DNA of 11,803 bases from Prolixibacteraceae bacterium (GTDB lineage Bacteria; Bacteroidota; Bacteroidia; Bacteroidales; Prolixibacteraceae). Where the stretch lies: NCBI GenBank assembly GCA_003516705.1, contig DPCJ01000133.1, forward strand, positions 1,246 to 13,048. The letters are read 5' to 3'. The notes under the pieces are model-generated. The model was not told the DNA's origin. It made no database searches and saw nothing but the letters and a program-made list of their open reading frames with translations. Shown here in pieces: positions 1 to 6,175 of the stretch; within the stretch, counting starts at the first letter, position 1, and every line of letters starts with the position of its first letter. A program made the position numbers and the translations under genes.

Positions 1-900
1 AAAGTGGATACAAAAACCAAATATACGCTCAACGCCGGCGCCTATCCCAACTGGCATCCTTCGGGCAGTCATATTGCCTATTCGGTAAACGATATCGGGC
101 AGAATTTTTGCTCGGGCGAAATCCGCATCGAAGTTTCTGACCAGCTTTCTGACCTGATTGTGTATGATGTGGAAAAAAACATCGTTTCAACTTCGCCAAA
201 AGTTTCAACACCCAACCGCGAAAACCTGCCCATCTGGTCGCCCGACGGCAAGTTTATTTATTATCTGAGTGCACCGCCGGCACAAGACCTCGACAGCCGT
301 ATTAACGACAGGTACGATTTGTTGCGCATCGGCTACGATACATCAGCCAATACCTGGGGAAATATTGATACAATTCTGATTGCTGACTCTGTGGGTAAAA
401 GCATTAGTTTTCCAAAAATTTCGCCCAACGGTAAATTCCTGATGTATTGCACAAGCGATAACGGTTATTTTACCATCCATCATCCGCAGACCGACCTGAA
501 TTTGCTGAATCTGCAAACCGGTGAGTTTGGTAAAATGGAAATCAACAGCGCCGAAACCGACAGCTATCACTGTTTCTCCAGCGGCGGCCACTGGTTTGTG
601 TTTACCAGCAAACGCCTCGACGGGCTTTTTTCACGGCCTTTCTTTTCGTATTTAAATGATGATGGAAAAGCCACAAAACCTTTTGTTTTACCACAGGAAG
701 ACCCTGAGTTTTATAACTCGTTTATTAAAAACTACAATATTCCGGAGCTGATAAAAGGCGAAGTTCCGGTAACACCAGTCGAAATCCGCGACAAGGTGAT
801 GGAACCTGCAATTCCGGCAAACATTGCTCCCGGCGTCGATACGCTTTACATGAAACGACATCTGCAAAAGAAAGAAGCCGGCGATTCGCCGCATGTATAA
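1..900 (+). CDS. PD40/TolB-like beta-propeller protein, 3' part (5' truncated)
   Basis: The frame is open from the first base, so the start lies outside the window; the GTG at 4 is only an internal Val. About 299 residues are visible. Four PD40-type blades can be seen, counting from that Val: YPNWHPSGSHIAYS (14-27), LPIWSPDGKFIYYLS (75-89), FPKISPNGKFLMYCT (136-150) and a degenerate CFSSGGHWFVFTSK (190-203). The SPDGK/SPNGK turns are the WD40-like signature of TolB-type propellers. The C-terminal 70 residues are Pro/Glu-rich, lack blades and end in a basic DTLYMKRHLQKKEAG tail. In Bacteroidota such proteins are usually exported and often sit with TPR or cytochrome c modules, but no heme motif is visible here. 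No signal peptide can be judged because the N-terminus is missing. The substrate or partner is unknown. The stop at 898-900 is followed directly by a repeat array, with no clear terminator. Confidence 0.8.
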   Translation, partial: KVDTKTKYTLNAGAYPNWHPSGSHIAYSVNDIGQNFCSGEIRIEVSDQLSDLIVYDVEKNIVSTSPKVSTPNRENLPIWSPDGKFIYYLSAPPAQDLDSRINDRYDLLRIGYDTSANTWGNIDTILIADSVGKSISFPKISPNGKFLMYCTSDNGYFTIHHPQTDLNLLNLQTGEFGKMEINSAETDSYHCFSSGGHWFVFTSKRLDGLFSRPFFSYLNDDGKATKPFVLPQEDPEFYNSFIKNYNIPELIKGEVPVTPVEIRDKVMEPAIPANIAPGVDTLYMKRHLQKKEAGDSPHV

Positions 901-901
901 A

Positions 902-988
902 AAAATCGACGCTACATTTTTCTAAAATCATAGTTACGATTTTAAATTTCGTAAGCATGAAATTAGAAAATCGTAAGCACGAAATTGG
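902..988. repeat. four-unit 22-bp-period array of imperfect palindromes
   Basis: Starting 2 bp after the upstream stop codon there are four degenerate units beginning at about 902, 924, 945 and 967 (period 21-22 bp). The general form is AAAATC-N8-GATTTT/GAAATT. Unit 2 is a perfect inverted repeat (AAAATC 924-929, GATTTT 938-943), as is unit 3 (AATTTC 945-950, GAAATT 959-964). Units 3 and 4 share TCGTAAGCAYGAAATT (949-964, 971-986; 15 of 16 identical). Unit 1 (902-923) is the most diverged. All centres are 8 nt. It could be a degenerate tandem repeat, a protein-binding array (two-turn spacing) or the edge of the repeat that follows. Confidence 0.6.
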
Positions 989-1286
989 AGTCATCGCGGC
1001 AAGGTTTTAAAAATGCCGTTTTTTGAAGGCAAAAAACAATGTAAAAGGGTGCACCATAACTTAGTCACTACCAGCAGCCTGAAAGCCTGCAATTTTTTAT
1101 AACGATAACTTTGGTTCACCTGCTGAATATGAAACAACCCAGAAATTTCAATTCTATTGAATTGCACCCCGATGGTTCGGGGCGGTGCGAGCAGAGAGTT
1201 TGTTGGGTTGGAGTTCAACGCGATGCAATCGCGCAGCAGCGGGGCAGGAGTTTTGGCTAGCAAGGCTATCAAATTGCGTAGTTACG
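989..1286. repeat. hairpin-rich presumed interspersed repeat, non-coding
   Basis: This gene-free block has a run of three perfect hairpins: CAATTC-tatt-GAATTG (1149-1164), CCCCGA-tggt-TCGGGG (1167-1182) and CGCGAT-gca-ATCGCG (1219-1233). There is also an 8-bp palindrome GGTGCACC (1048-1055). Its GC is locally higher than that of the flanks. The minus strand is open across 991-1272, but the predicted peptide is Cys/Leu/Arg-rich without domain character, as expected for a repeat with few stops. A motif GAATTGCAC-hairpin-GCGAG recurs at 1820-1850. TAGTTACG at 931-938 and 1279-1286 could be a flanking duplication, but the first copy lies inside the palindrome array, so the boundaries are uncertain. 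The identity as a multi-copy element is inference. Confidence 0.45.
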
Positions 1287-1308
1287 GTGTTGATTAAATG
1301 ATAGTTTA

Positions 1309-1340
1309 TTTGTTTTCAGTTTTTTATTGTTGTAACTTTT
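1309..1340 (+). promoter_or_regulatory. candidate Bacteroidetes-type promoter of the lipocalin-like gene
   Basis: TTTG at 1309-1312 (-33) and TAACTTTT at 1333-1340 (-7, one mismatch to TAnnTTTG) are separated by 20 nt. The -7 box ends 26 nt before the ATG at 1367, giving a short leader. The match is good but short, and the region is AT-rich. Confidence 0.35.
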
Positions 1341-1366
1341 ATGGTATAAATTGAAACAAAACCAAA

Positions 1367-1780
1367 ATGAAAAAGTTAACAATTTTTGCGCTTACAATTT
1401 TTATTGTTTTAGCCTCAATACCTTATTTTTCCTCGGCAGAGAATCAGCAAATAAAGCAGGATACAGCTTTTGCCGGAGTTTATACACTTGTTACTGTAAA
1501 TGGCGAAAAGGTGCCGGCAACCATTTCCCACGACGATGTCAAATTCAAGGTTAGTTCGGGTACATTCATTATCATGGCTAATGGGACTTGCATCAGTAAG
1601 ATGAGCTTTATTCCTCCGGGAGCGTCGGAAGCTGTTTCAAACGAAGTAAGCGCCACTTATAAAAAAGATGGCTCAAAACTGACCATGCAGTGGAAAGGTG
1701 CAGGGACAACTGAAGGGATACTCGACGGTAATTCTTTTAGCATGGACAACGCGGGAATGAAGCTTGTGTACAAAAAATGA
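1367..1780 (+). CDS. small exported lipocalin-like protein
   Basis: This encodes 137 residues. Residues 1-24 are a classical signal peptide: MKK, a hydrophobic stretch TIFALTIFIVLASIPYF, then SSA before ENQQ as a probable signal peptidase I site. There is no lipobox Cys, so the product should be periplasmic or secreted. The mature part of about 113 residues opens with FAGVYTLVTVNGEKVP, the lipocalin-like GxY/W opening, and alternates short beta strands, including KFKVSSGTFIIMANGTC, VSATYKKDGSKLTMQWKGA, GILDGNSFSM and GMKLVYKK. This fits the small one-domain lipocalin-like families common in Bacteroidota; the family call rests on strand pattern and not on a catalytic motif. There is one Cys (75), so no intramolecular disulfide. 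The ligand is unknown. The ATG at 1367 is the natural start because it directly precedes the signal peptide; another frame from 1351 has no coding character. The gene appears monocistronic, flanked by repeat material on both sides. Confidence 0.75.
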   Translation: MKKLTIFALTIFIVLASIPYFSSAENQQIKQDTAFAGVYTLVTVNGEKVPATISHDDVKFKVSSGTFIIMANGTCISKMSFIPPGASEAVSNEVSATYKKDGSKLTMQWKGAGTTEGILDGNSFSMDNAGMKLVYKK

Positions 1781-1819
1781 ACTTTCCAGCGTGAGTTTTA
1801 CAACAATTTTAATACTACC

Positions 1820-1850
1820 GAATTGCACACCGATTGCAAATCGGCGCGAG
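1820..1850. repeat. short decayed copy of the hairpin motif
   Basis: GAATTGCAC at 1820-1828 is followed by the perfect hairpin CCGATT-gca-AATCGG (1830-1844) and then CGCGAG. The layout matches 1159-1190 (GAATTGCAC, hairpin, GGTGCGAG), and the gca loop matches the third hairpin there. It lies between two convergent genes and could help termination, but no T-run follows on either strand. Just beyond it is a tandem 9-mer, GCCAAAACA, at 1859-1876. Confidence 0.4.
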
Positions 1851-1926
1851 TATGGGCGGCCAAAACAGCCAAAACAAACAACGCCACCTACCGATACGAA
1901 TACGCTTTTTAAATGAGTGCTATCAA

Positions 1927-2706
1927 TTAAATCCCAGCTTGGATTAAGCTTCCGGGCTGTGTTGTTTCCCTGTATTCGTAATAAACAATGGCCAGTATGC
2001 ATATCATTGATGGTATTGCAAGCCAGGCTCCGATGATATTTACTGAACGAACCTGAAAAAGGAAGAAAGGGCTGATGACAATGTTTAATATTCCGGCCAT
2101 GCGATACAACATGGTGAATTGGCTTTTCGACTTTATTAAACCGATACCAAAGAATACAGCATTTACTACCGAAATAAGCATATTCATTCTGTCAAGATAT
2201 AAAACCCGGATTGATTGCTGAAGGAAGAAAATGATATAAAATGAGGGGATGGTTACCATGCTCACCAGCGAGGTAATTTGAATAATTTTATTTGCCTGAT
2301 GTTTACCGAATTCATAAAAGCCATAATTATACAAAACGCCACCTACAACATAAACGATGATAAACATAAGTCCAGCAGGTGTATTAATATTATTCTGAGG
2401 CACAATAACGGAGACAAAAATGAGCCAGTTGATTAAACCTATCACTCCGGCAATTAACATTCCCAATAGTACTTTGCTGATAAAAACATTTCCGGGGTCA
2501 TTCTCTAAATTATTCTGCTTCAACGATTCAATTTCTAAAATCTCAGTAATCAGTTTTATGGTTGACATACGTGGAATAACTTCGCCTGCTTCAATTCTTT
2601 GAATGGTTCTGATATCAACGTTGCAGGAATCGGCCAACTCCTTTTGTGTAATCCCCTTCTGATTTCGAATTTCACTGATCTTTTTGCCTAACGCCGGTTG
2701 TTTCAT
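1927..2706 (-). CDS. XRE-family regulator with C-terminal multi-span membrane domain
   Basis: With the start chosen here this encodes 259 residues. Residues 6-60 form a classical XRE/Cro helix-turn-helix: LGKKISEIRNQKGITQKELADS, then VDIRTIQRIEAGEVIPRMSTI, ending in a short amphipathic segment. From about residue 74 the protein is strongly hydrophobic, with about six spans: roughly 76-103, 112-130, 141-162, 177-192, 203-219 and 223-243. This is a membrane-tethered DNA-binding protein of a type frequent in Bacteroidota. The target and signal are unknown. Start choice: the frame continues upstream to ATGs at 2784 and 2715, but a perfect TACTTTTG -7 box lies at 2734-2727, so a transcript would begin at about 2720 and lack the 2784 start. 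The first 26 residues of the long form also look unlike an XRE N-terminus. ATG at 2706 (or 2715) is therefore preferred. It lies downstream of comM on the same strand, 171 bp away, probably with its own promoter. It may regulate comM or the lipocalin gene, but nothing visible shows this. Confidence 0.8.
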   Translation of the reverse strand: MKQPALGKKISEIRNQKGITQKELADSCNVDIRTIQRIEAGEVIPRMSTIKLITEILEIESLKQNNLENDPGNVFISKVLLGMLIAGVIGLINWLIFVSVIVPQNNINTPAGLMFIIVYVVGGVLYNYGFYEFGKHQANKIIQITSLVSMVTIPSFYIIFFLQQSIRVLYLDRMNMLISVVNAVFFGIGLIKSKSQFTMLYRMAGILNIVISPFFLFQVRSVNIIGAWLAIPSMICILAIVYYEYRETTQPGSLIQAGI

Positions 2707-2726
2707 GGTTGTCATCAAAGTTTCAT

Positions 2727-2758
2727 CAAAAGTAGCAGGATAATCATTTTTTATACAA
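2727..2758 (-). promoter_or_regulatory. candidate promoter of the XRE regulator
   Basis: On the minus strand TACTTTTG (2734-2727) matches the Bacteroidetes -7 consensus exactly. TTGT at 2758-2755 gives a 20-nt spacer to a weak -33; the exact TTTG at 2763-2760 gives 25 nt, longer than usual. The predicted transcript starts about 5 nt before the ATG at 2715 and 14 nt before that at 2706, so it would be leaderless or nearly so. Confidence 0.45.
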
Positions 2759-2877
2759 CCAAATGTGGTCAATTTGTACGACATTCGTGCGGCATTTGCT
2801 TCAATATTGGTATTCGGGGATATTCAGGTCTTCTTCCCGAGCTATCAGGAGTTTGCAACTCAATTTATAATCAACAA

Positions 2878-4416
2878 TTACGCTCCCCAGGTTTCCCTGT
2901 CTAAACTTCGGTAATGAATGGCTTCTGAAAGGTGGTGTGGCTGCACGTTTTCTTCGCCTTCAAGGTCGGCAATGGTGCGCGACACTTTAAGAATACGGTC
3001 GTAGGCACGTGCCGAAAGACCCAGTTTTTCCATGGCGGTTTTTATCAGCTCGTTGCTTGTTTCGTCTAAAACTACGTGCTGTTTTATCAGTTTCGATGTC
3101 ATTTGCGCGTTGGCATAAACACCTTTGCAATCGGTAAACCGCGCTTCCTGAATTTTTCGGGCGGCCATCACCCGCTGTCGCACCGTTTCGCTGTTTTCCG
3201 AGGCTTCAAGCTCCGATAGTTTTTTAAATGGAACGGGAACAACTTCGAGATGAATATCAATGCGGTCGAGCAGCGGCCCCGAGATTTTGTTCAGGTATTT
3301 TTGTACGATGCCCGGACCACAAACGCAATCTTTGGTGGGGTGGTTGTAGTATCCGCAAGGGCAGGGGTTCATCGAGGCCACAAGCATAAAACTGGCCGGG
3401 TATTCCACCGAAAATTTGGCGCGCGAAATGGTGATGGTTCTGTCTTCCAGCGGCTGGCGCATCACTTCGAGCACGGTTCGTTTAAATTCGGGCAGTTCGT
3501 CTAAAAACAACACGCCGTTGTGGGCCAGCGAAATTTCTCCGGGTTGCGGGTAATTTCCGCCGCCGACTAAAGCGACGTCAGAAATTGTATGATGGGGCGC
3601 CCTGAATGGCCGTTGTGTCATCAGTGAAGTTTCCTTGTCGATGTTCCCTGAAACCGAATGAATTTTTGTGGTTTCGAGCGCTTCCTTCAGCGTAAAGGGA
3701 GGCAGGATTCCCGGTATCCGCTTGGCCAACATGGTTTTGCCAGCTCCTGGAGGACCAACAAGAATAATGTTGTGCCCGCCGGCAGCTGCAATTTCGAGTG
3801 CCCGTTTTACATTTTCCTGTCCTTTTACATCGGCAAAATCAATGGTATTGTTGCTTACCTGCGCGTAAAACTCAGCTCGCGTATCAATTATGGTTTGCTC
3901 AATCGAATTCTCGCCATTCAGAAAGTCGATTACTTCGCGGATATTTTCAGCGCCGTAAACTTTTAGTTTGTCAACCACGGCAGCTTCGCGCACATTTTGT
4001 TTGGGCAGAATAAAACCTTCGAAACCTTCCTTCCGGGCGTTGATGGCAATGGGTAGCGCCCCTTTTATGGGTTGCAGATTACCATCGAGGCTGAGTTCGC
4101 CCATCAGAATATACTTTCCTAAAAGGTCGGTATTTATTTGGTTCGAAGCAGCCAAAACCCCTGCTGCCAGAGGCAGGTCATACGCCGAACCTTCCTTGCG
4201 GATATCTGCCGGCGCCATGTTAATGATGATTTTTTGCTTTGGCCATTTGTAACCGTTTAACCGCAAAGCCGATTCCATGCGTTGCTGACTTTCTTTTACG
4301 GCGCTGTCGGGCAACCCGACCAACATAAATTTAATTCCGGTGGTTACATCAACTTCACAGGTAATTGTGGTGGCATCGATTCCAAACACTGCGCTTCCGA
4401 AGGTTTTTACCAACAT
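2878..4416 (-). CDS. comM: YifB/ComM family AAA+ ATPase (Mg-chelatase-like)
   Basis: This encodes 512 residues, the usual family length. Known role of ComM: a hexameric helicase that drives branch migration during natural transformation. Domains in order: an N-terminal Lon-protease-like fold (about 1-170, MLVKTFGSAVFGIDA, VGLPDSAVKESQQR, NMAPADIRKEGSAYDLPLA); a Mg-chelatase-type AAA+ core with Walker A GPPGAGKT (221-228) and Walker B GVLFLDELPEF (301-311, D306/E307); the insert RAPHHTISD (272-280); a Cys cluster CPCGYYNHPTKDCVC (352-366), probably zinc binding; GPLLDRIDIHLEV (380-392) with the likely arginine finger; and a C-terminal helical domain with the sensor-2 region GLSARAYDRILKVSRTIADL (466-485). 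All expected motifs are intact. ATG at 4416 matches the conserved family N-terminus. The function in transformation is known for a few species only; here it is inferred from homology. It does not overlap a neighbour and has a 357-bp gap upstream. Confidence 0.95.
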   Translation of the reverse strand: MLVKTFGSAVFGIDATTITCEVDVTTGIKFMLVGLPDSAVKESQQRMESALRLNGYKWPKQKIIINMAPADIRKEGSAYDLPLAAGVLAASNQINTDLLGKYILMGELSLDGNLQPIKGALPIAINARKEGFEGFILPKQNVREAAVVDKLKVYGAENIREVIDFLNGENSIEQTIIDTRAEFYAQVSNNTIDFADVKGQENVKRALEIAAAGGHNIILVGPPGAGKTMLAKRIPGILPPFTLKEALETTKIHSVSGNIDKETSLMTQRPFRAPHHTISDVALVGGGNYPQPGEISLAHNGVLFLDELPEFKRTVLEVMRQPLEDRTITISRAKFSVEYPASFMLVASMNPCPCGYYNHPTKDCVCGPGIVQKYLNKISGPLLDRIDIHLEVVPVPFKKLSELEASENSETVRQRVMAARKIQEARFTDCKGVYANAQMTSKLIKQHVVLDETSNELIKTAMEKLGLSARAYDRILKVSRTIADLEGEENVQPHHLSEAIHYRSLDRETWGA

Positions 4417-4437
4417 ATTTGAACGGGTTTTATTTAG

Positions 4438-4454
4438 TTAAGCGCTTAAAATTA
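4438..4454 (-). promoter_or_regulatory. 12-bp palindrome overlapping a weak comM promoter
   Basis: TTAAGCGCTTAA (4438-4449) is a perfect 12-bp palindrome 22 bp before the comM ATG. It overlaps TAATTTTA (minus 4454-4447), a one-mismatch -7 box; no good -33 is visible. The position suits an operator for a dimeric regulator, but palindromes of this size also arise by chance. Confidence 0.3.
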
Positions 4455-4691
4455 GGGAATTAAAGTGAGAAGTAAAAACGAAATTTTCGGTGACATGAAT
4501 TGCTGAATTCTGCTTTGTTAAAATGTTTTTTTGAAAATATTCAATGATTTCAATAGATAAATTTGCAGGTGTTTATTAAACTGAAATGCGGTTTTTGATT
4601 TAGAAATAATGTCTTTACATCCGCTGAGTGATTAGCCTGACTTTTTCTTTCTCAATAATTTAAATATTAGTAAATCAATACTATAATCAAA

Positions 4692-4733
4692 TCAACTTTG
4701 AAAATACATGACTTCAACTTTGAAATTGCATGA
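4692..4733. repeat. two 20-bp direct repeats, period 22 bp
   Basis: TCAACTTTGAAAATACATGA (4692-4711) and TCAACTTTGAAATTGCATGA (4714-4733) agree at 18 of 20 positions and are separated by 2 bp. The 22-bp period is close to two helical turns, placing both copies on one DNA face. The pair lies 41 bp beyond the DUF58 stop and about 280 bp upstream of comM. Confidence 0.6.
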
Positions 4734-4773
4734 AAATTCAGGGAGCTATTCTTGGCAGAATACCGACGATTTC

Positions 4774-5727
4774 TTAATAAAGCTTTTTGCGTTTCACCAG
4801 AAATGAAAGTAATACTTCTTTAAAATCTTTGTTGATGTCGGCTTCGGCGAGGTCGATCTGGTATTGTCCGCATTTTACCTTCAGGTCACCAAAATAGGAA
4901 TTAACGGTTGAAATGTACTGGTTTTTGATTTCCCAGGGATTGAATTTTACGGTTTGCCCGGTTTCGAGATCCACAAATTTGTGGGGCCGGTTGCTGAATT
5001 TAAACTCGCGTTCGAGCGAGTGGTCGGTAACATGAAAAAGAATAACCTCATGTTTGTTATACCGCAGATGCTGGAGCGCCGAGAAAAGTTCGTCGGTTTT
5101 TTCGTTGTCAATCATATCGCTGAAAATGATTACAAGCGAGCGTTTGTGTATGTTTTCGGCAATTTCGTGTAAAACAGCAGTGGTGTTTGTACTTTTTCGC
5201 AAGTGGGCATTTTCGGGCTGAATCAGTTCGGTGAGTTTGCCGTACATCAGCTCGGCATTCACCGACGAAATGCGGGGTGTTGTATGGAATTCAATGGCAT
5301 CTGAAAAAAGTGTCAGGCCAACGGCATCGCGCTGCGAACGCATCAGGTAAATCAGTGCTGCGGCTGTGTAAACCGAAAATGCAAGTTTGTTGTGCAGGTG
5401 TTTTTCGCCTTTTGAATACGGGAAAAGCATCGATGATGAGGTGTCGATTACAATCTGGCAACGCAGGTTGGTTTCTTCTTCGTATTGTTTTACAAAAAGT
5501 TTATCGGTGCGGGCAAACAGTTTCCAGTCGATGTGTTTTGTAGATTCGCCCTGATTGTACAGCCTGTGTTCGGCAAATTCAACCGAAAAGCCATGAAACG
5601 GGCTGCGGTGAAGCCCCGTAATAAAACCTTCAACCACTTCACGTGCAATCAGTCCAAGATTATCGAATTGGTGAAACTGTTCTATGTCGAATAAATTTTT
5701 CAAGGAAGAATAAAATAAAACTGTCAT
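4774..5727 (-). CDS. DUF58 protein with vWA-like MIDAS fold
   Basis: This encodes 317 residues from ATG 5727. The DUF58 signature is clear (numbering from 5727): IAREVVEGFITGLHRSPFHGFSVEFAEHR (28-56, conserved opening), YNQGESTKHIDWKLFARTD (57-75, the DUF58 core) and QYEEETNLRC. A vWA-like domain follows, with MIDAS DTSSS (95-99), DAVGLTLFSD (134-143) and a second acidic strand IIFSDMID (200-207). No membrane segment is visible, so it is probably cytoplasmic. In Bacteroidota DUF58 proteins usually sit with a MoxR AAA+ ATPase and BatA/B-type vWA proteins; none is present here, so this is an isolated copy. Start choice is uncertain. A longer frame begins at TTG 5760, inside the repeat at 5721-5800. 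ATG 5727 is in that repeat's last 12 bp, and TTG 5703 is the first start codon outside it and lies just before the conserved part (LKNLFDIEQFHQFDN). The repeat probably replaced the original 5' end or its leader. Confidence 0.85.
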   Translation of the reverse strand: MTVLFYSSLKNLFDIEQFHQFDNLGLIAREVVEGFITGLHRSPFHGFSVEFAEHRLYNQGESTKHIDWKLFARTDKLFVKQYEEETNLRCQIVIDTSSSMLFPYSKGEKHLHNKLAFSVYTAAALIYLMRSQRDAVGLTLFSDAIEFHTTPRISSVNAELMYGKLTELIQPENAHLRKSTNTTAVLHEIAENIHKRSLVIIFSDMIDNEKTDELFSALQHLRYNKHEVILFHVTDHSLEREFKFSNRPHKFVDLETGQTVKFNPWEIKNQYISTVNSYFGDLKVKCGQYQIDLAEADINKDFKEVLLSFLVKRKKLY

Positions 5728-5800
5728 TTCGACGAAGCATGAGGAGAAATCTTTGTTCAATGAGAAAGATTTCTCATTCGTTCCTCATTCGAAATGACAG
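5721..5800. repeat. 80-bp REP/MITE-like palindrome, likely trxA terminator
   Basis: The ends are perfect 12-bp inverted repeats: CTGTCATTTCGA (5721-5732) and TCGAAATGACAG (5789-5800). A second perfect 10-bp inner stem AGAAATCTTT (5745-5754) / AAAGATTTCT (5765-5774) encloses a 10-nt loop. The arms between the stems are 12 and 14 nt and do not match well. This CTGTCATTTCGA...AGAAATCT type is, to my knowledge, a widespread multi-copy palindromic element in Bacteroidota. It starts 17 bp after the trxA stop. On the minus strand it is followed by GTTTTATTTTATTC, so it can act as an intrinsic-type terminator for the dnaE-trxA transcript. No target duplication is apparent at its edges. Confidence 0.8.
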
Positions 5801-5816
5801 CTATTAAGGTTATTTT

Positions 5817-6134
5817 TTATAAAAGTGCGTTCATTTTTTGCACAAAAACCTGTTTTGGAGCGGCACCTACCTGTTTGTCAGCTACTTCGCCGTTCTTCAC
5901 AAACAAAACTGTTGGAATATTGCGGATTCCGTATTTCATCGCAATATTCGGGTTTGAGTCAACATCCACTTTGCCGATAACAGCTTTGCCACTGTATTCA
6001 GTGTGCATTTCTTCAACTATTGGTGCAATCATGCGGCATGGTCCGCACCAGATTGCCCAAAAATCAATCATCACAGGTTTGTCTGATTTTAGTACCAATT
6101 CTTCAAAATTGGCATCGGTAATTTCTAAAGCCAT
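5817..6134 (-). CDS. trxA: thioredoxin
   Basis: This encodes 105 residues, the standard size for a one-domain cytoplasmic thioredoxin that reduces protein disulfides using TrxB/NADPH. The active site WCGPC is at 29-33 (C30, C33) after the strand VMIDFWA. GKVDVDSNPNIAMKYGIRNIPTVLFVKNG carries the buried Asp/Lys region and cis-Pro (P74, IPT). There is no signal peptide, so it is not a periplasmic TlpA/DsbE type. The start MALEITDANFEE is the usual trxA opening. It lies 46 bp downstream of dnaE on the same strand, probably co-transcribed. A perfect -7 box TAGTTTTG overlaps the dnaE stop, so a separate promoter is possible. The AT-rich spacer before the ATG has no Shine-Dalgarno, as is normal for this phylum. 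Confidence 0.97.
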   Translation of the reverse strand: MALEITDANFEELVLKSDKPVMIDFWAIWCGPCRMIAPIVEEMHTEYSGKAVIGKVDVDSNPNIAMKYGIRNIPTVLFVKNGEVADKQVGAAPKQVFVQKMNALL

Positions 6135-6175
6135 AATTCTATTTTTTTTGTTTTTGTTATTATTTTTTACTCATT

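Larger units (their letters stand above)
4417..4773. other. 357-bp AT-rich intergenic gap
   Basis: No coding frame of substance is visible. It holds, from left to right: the comM leader with the 12-bp palindrome (4438-4449); an isolated TAAATTTG (+, 4558-4565) with TTTG at 4530-4533, a promoter-like pair with a 24-nt spacer and no gene behind it; a pair of 20-bp direct repeats (4692-4733); and a small inverted repeat TATTCT-tggc-AGAATA (4747-4762) just beyond the DUF58 stop, without a T-run. It must carry the 3' end of the DUF58 transcript and the comM promoter. Confidence 0.6.

Noticed and set aside
1196..1240. Integron attC-like site (GTTGGGT near paired hairpins)
   Set aside because: GTTGGGT fits GTTRRRY, but I find no matching RYYYAAC partner at the proper distance and no integrase or cassette gene.
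991..1272. Open frame of 93 codons on the minus strand as a gene
   Set aside because: The peptide has no domain character and the stretch is built of hairpins; long open frames in GC-shifted repeats are common. The start MIALLAKTPAPLL has no promoter or ribosome site.
2878..2904. Overlap or fusion of comM with the downstream regulator
   Set aside because: comM stops cleanly after the family-typical end, and about 170 bp separate it from the preferred regulator start.
4530..4565. Plus-strand promoter-like TTTG/TAAATTTG pair, possible small RNA start
   Set aside because: The spacer of 24 nt is too long, no gene or clear terminator follows, and such motifs are frequent in AT-rich DNA.
4747..4762. 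TATTCT-tggc-AGAATA as DUF58 terminator
   Set aside because: The stem is short and AT-rich and no T-run follows on the minus strand.
5758..5760. TTG start of the longest DUF58 frame
   Set aside because: It lies in the loop of the repeat hairpin and the encoded residues are just the translated repeat; ATG 5727 or TTG 5703 are better.
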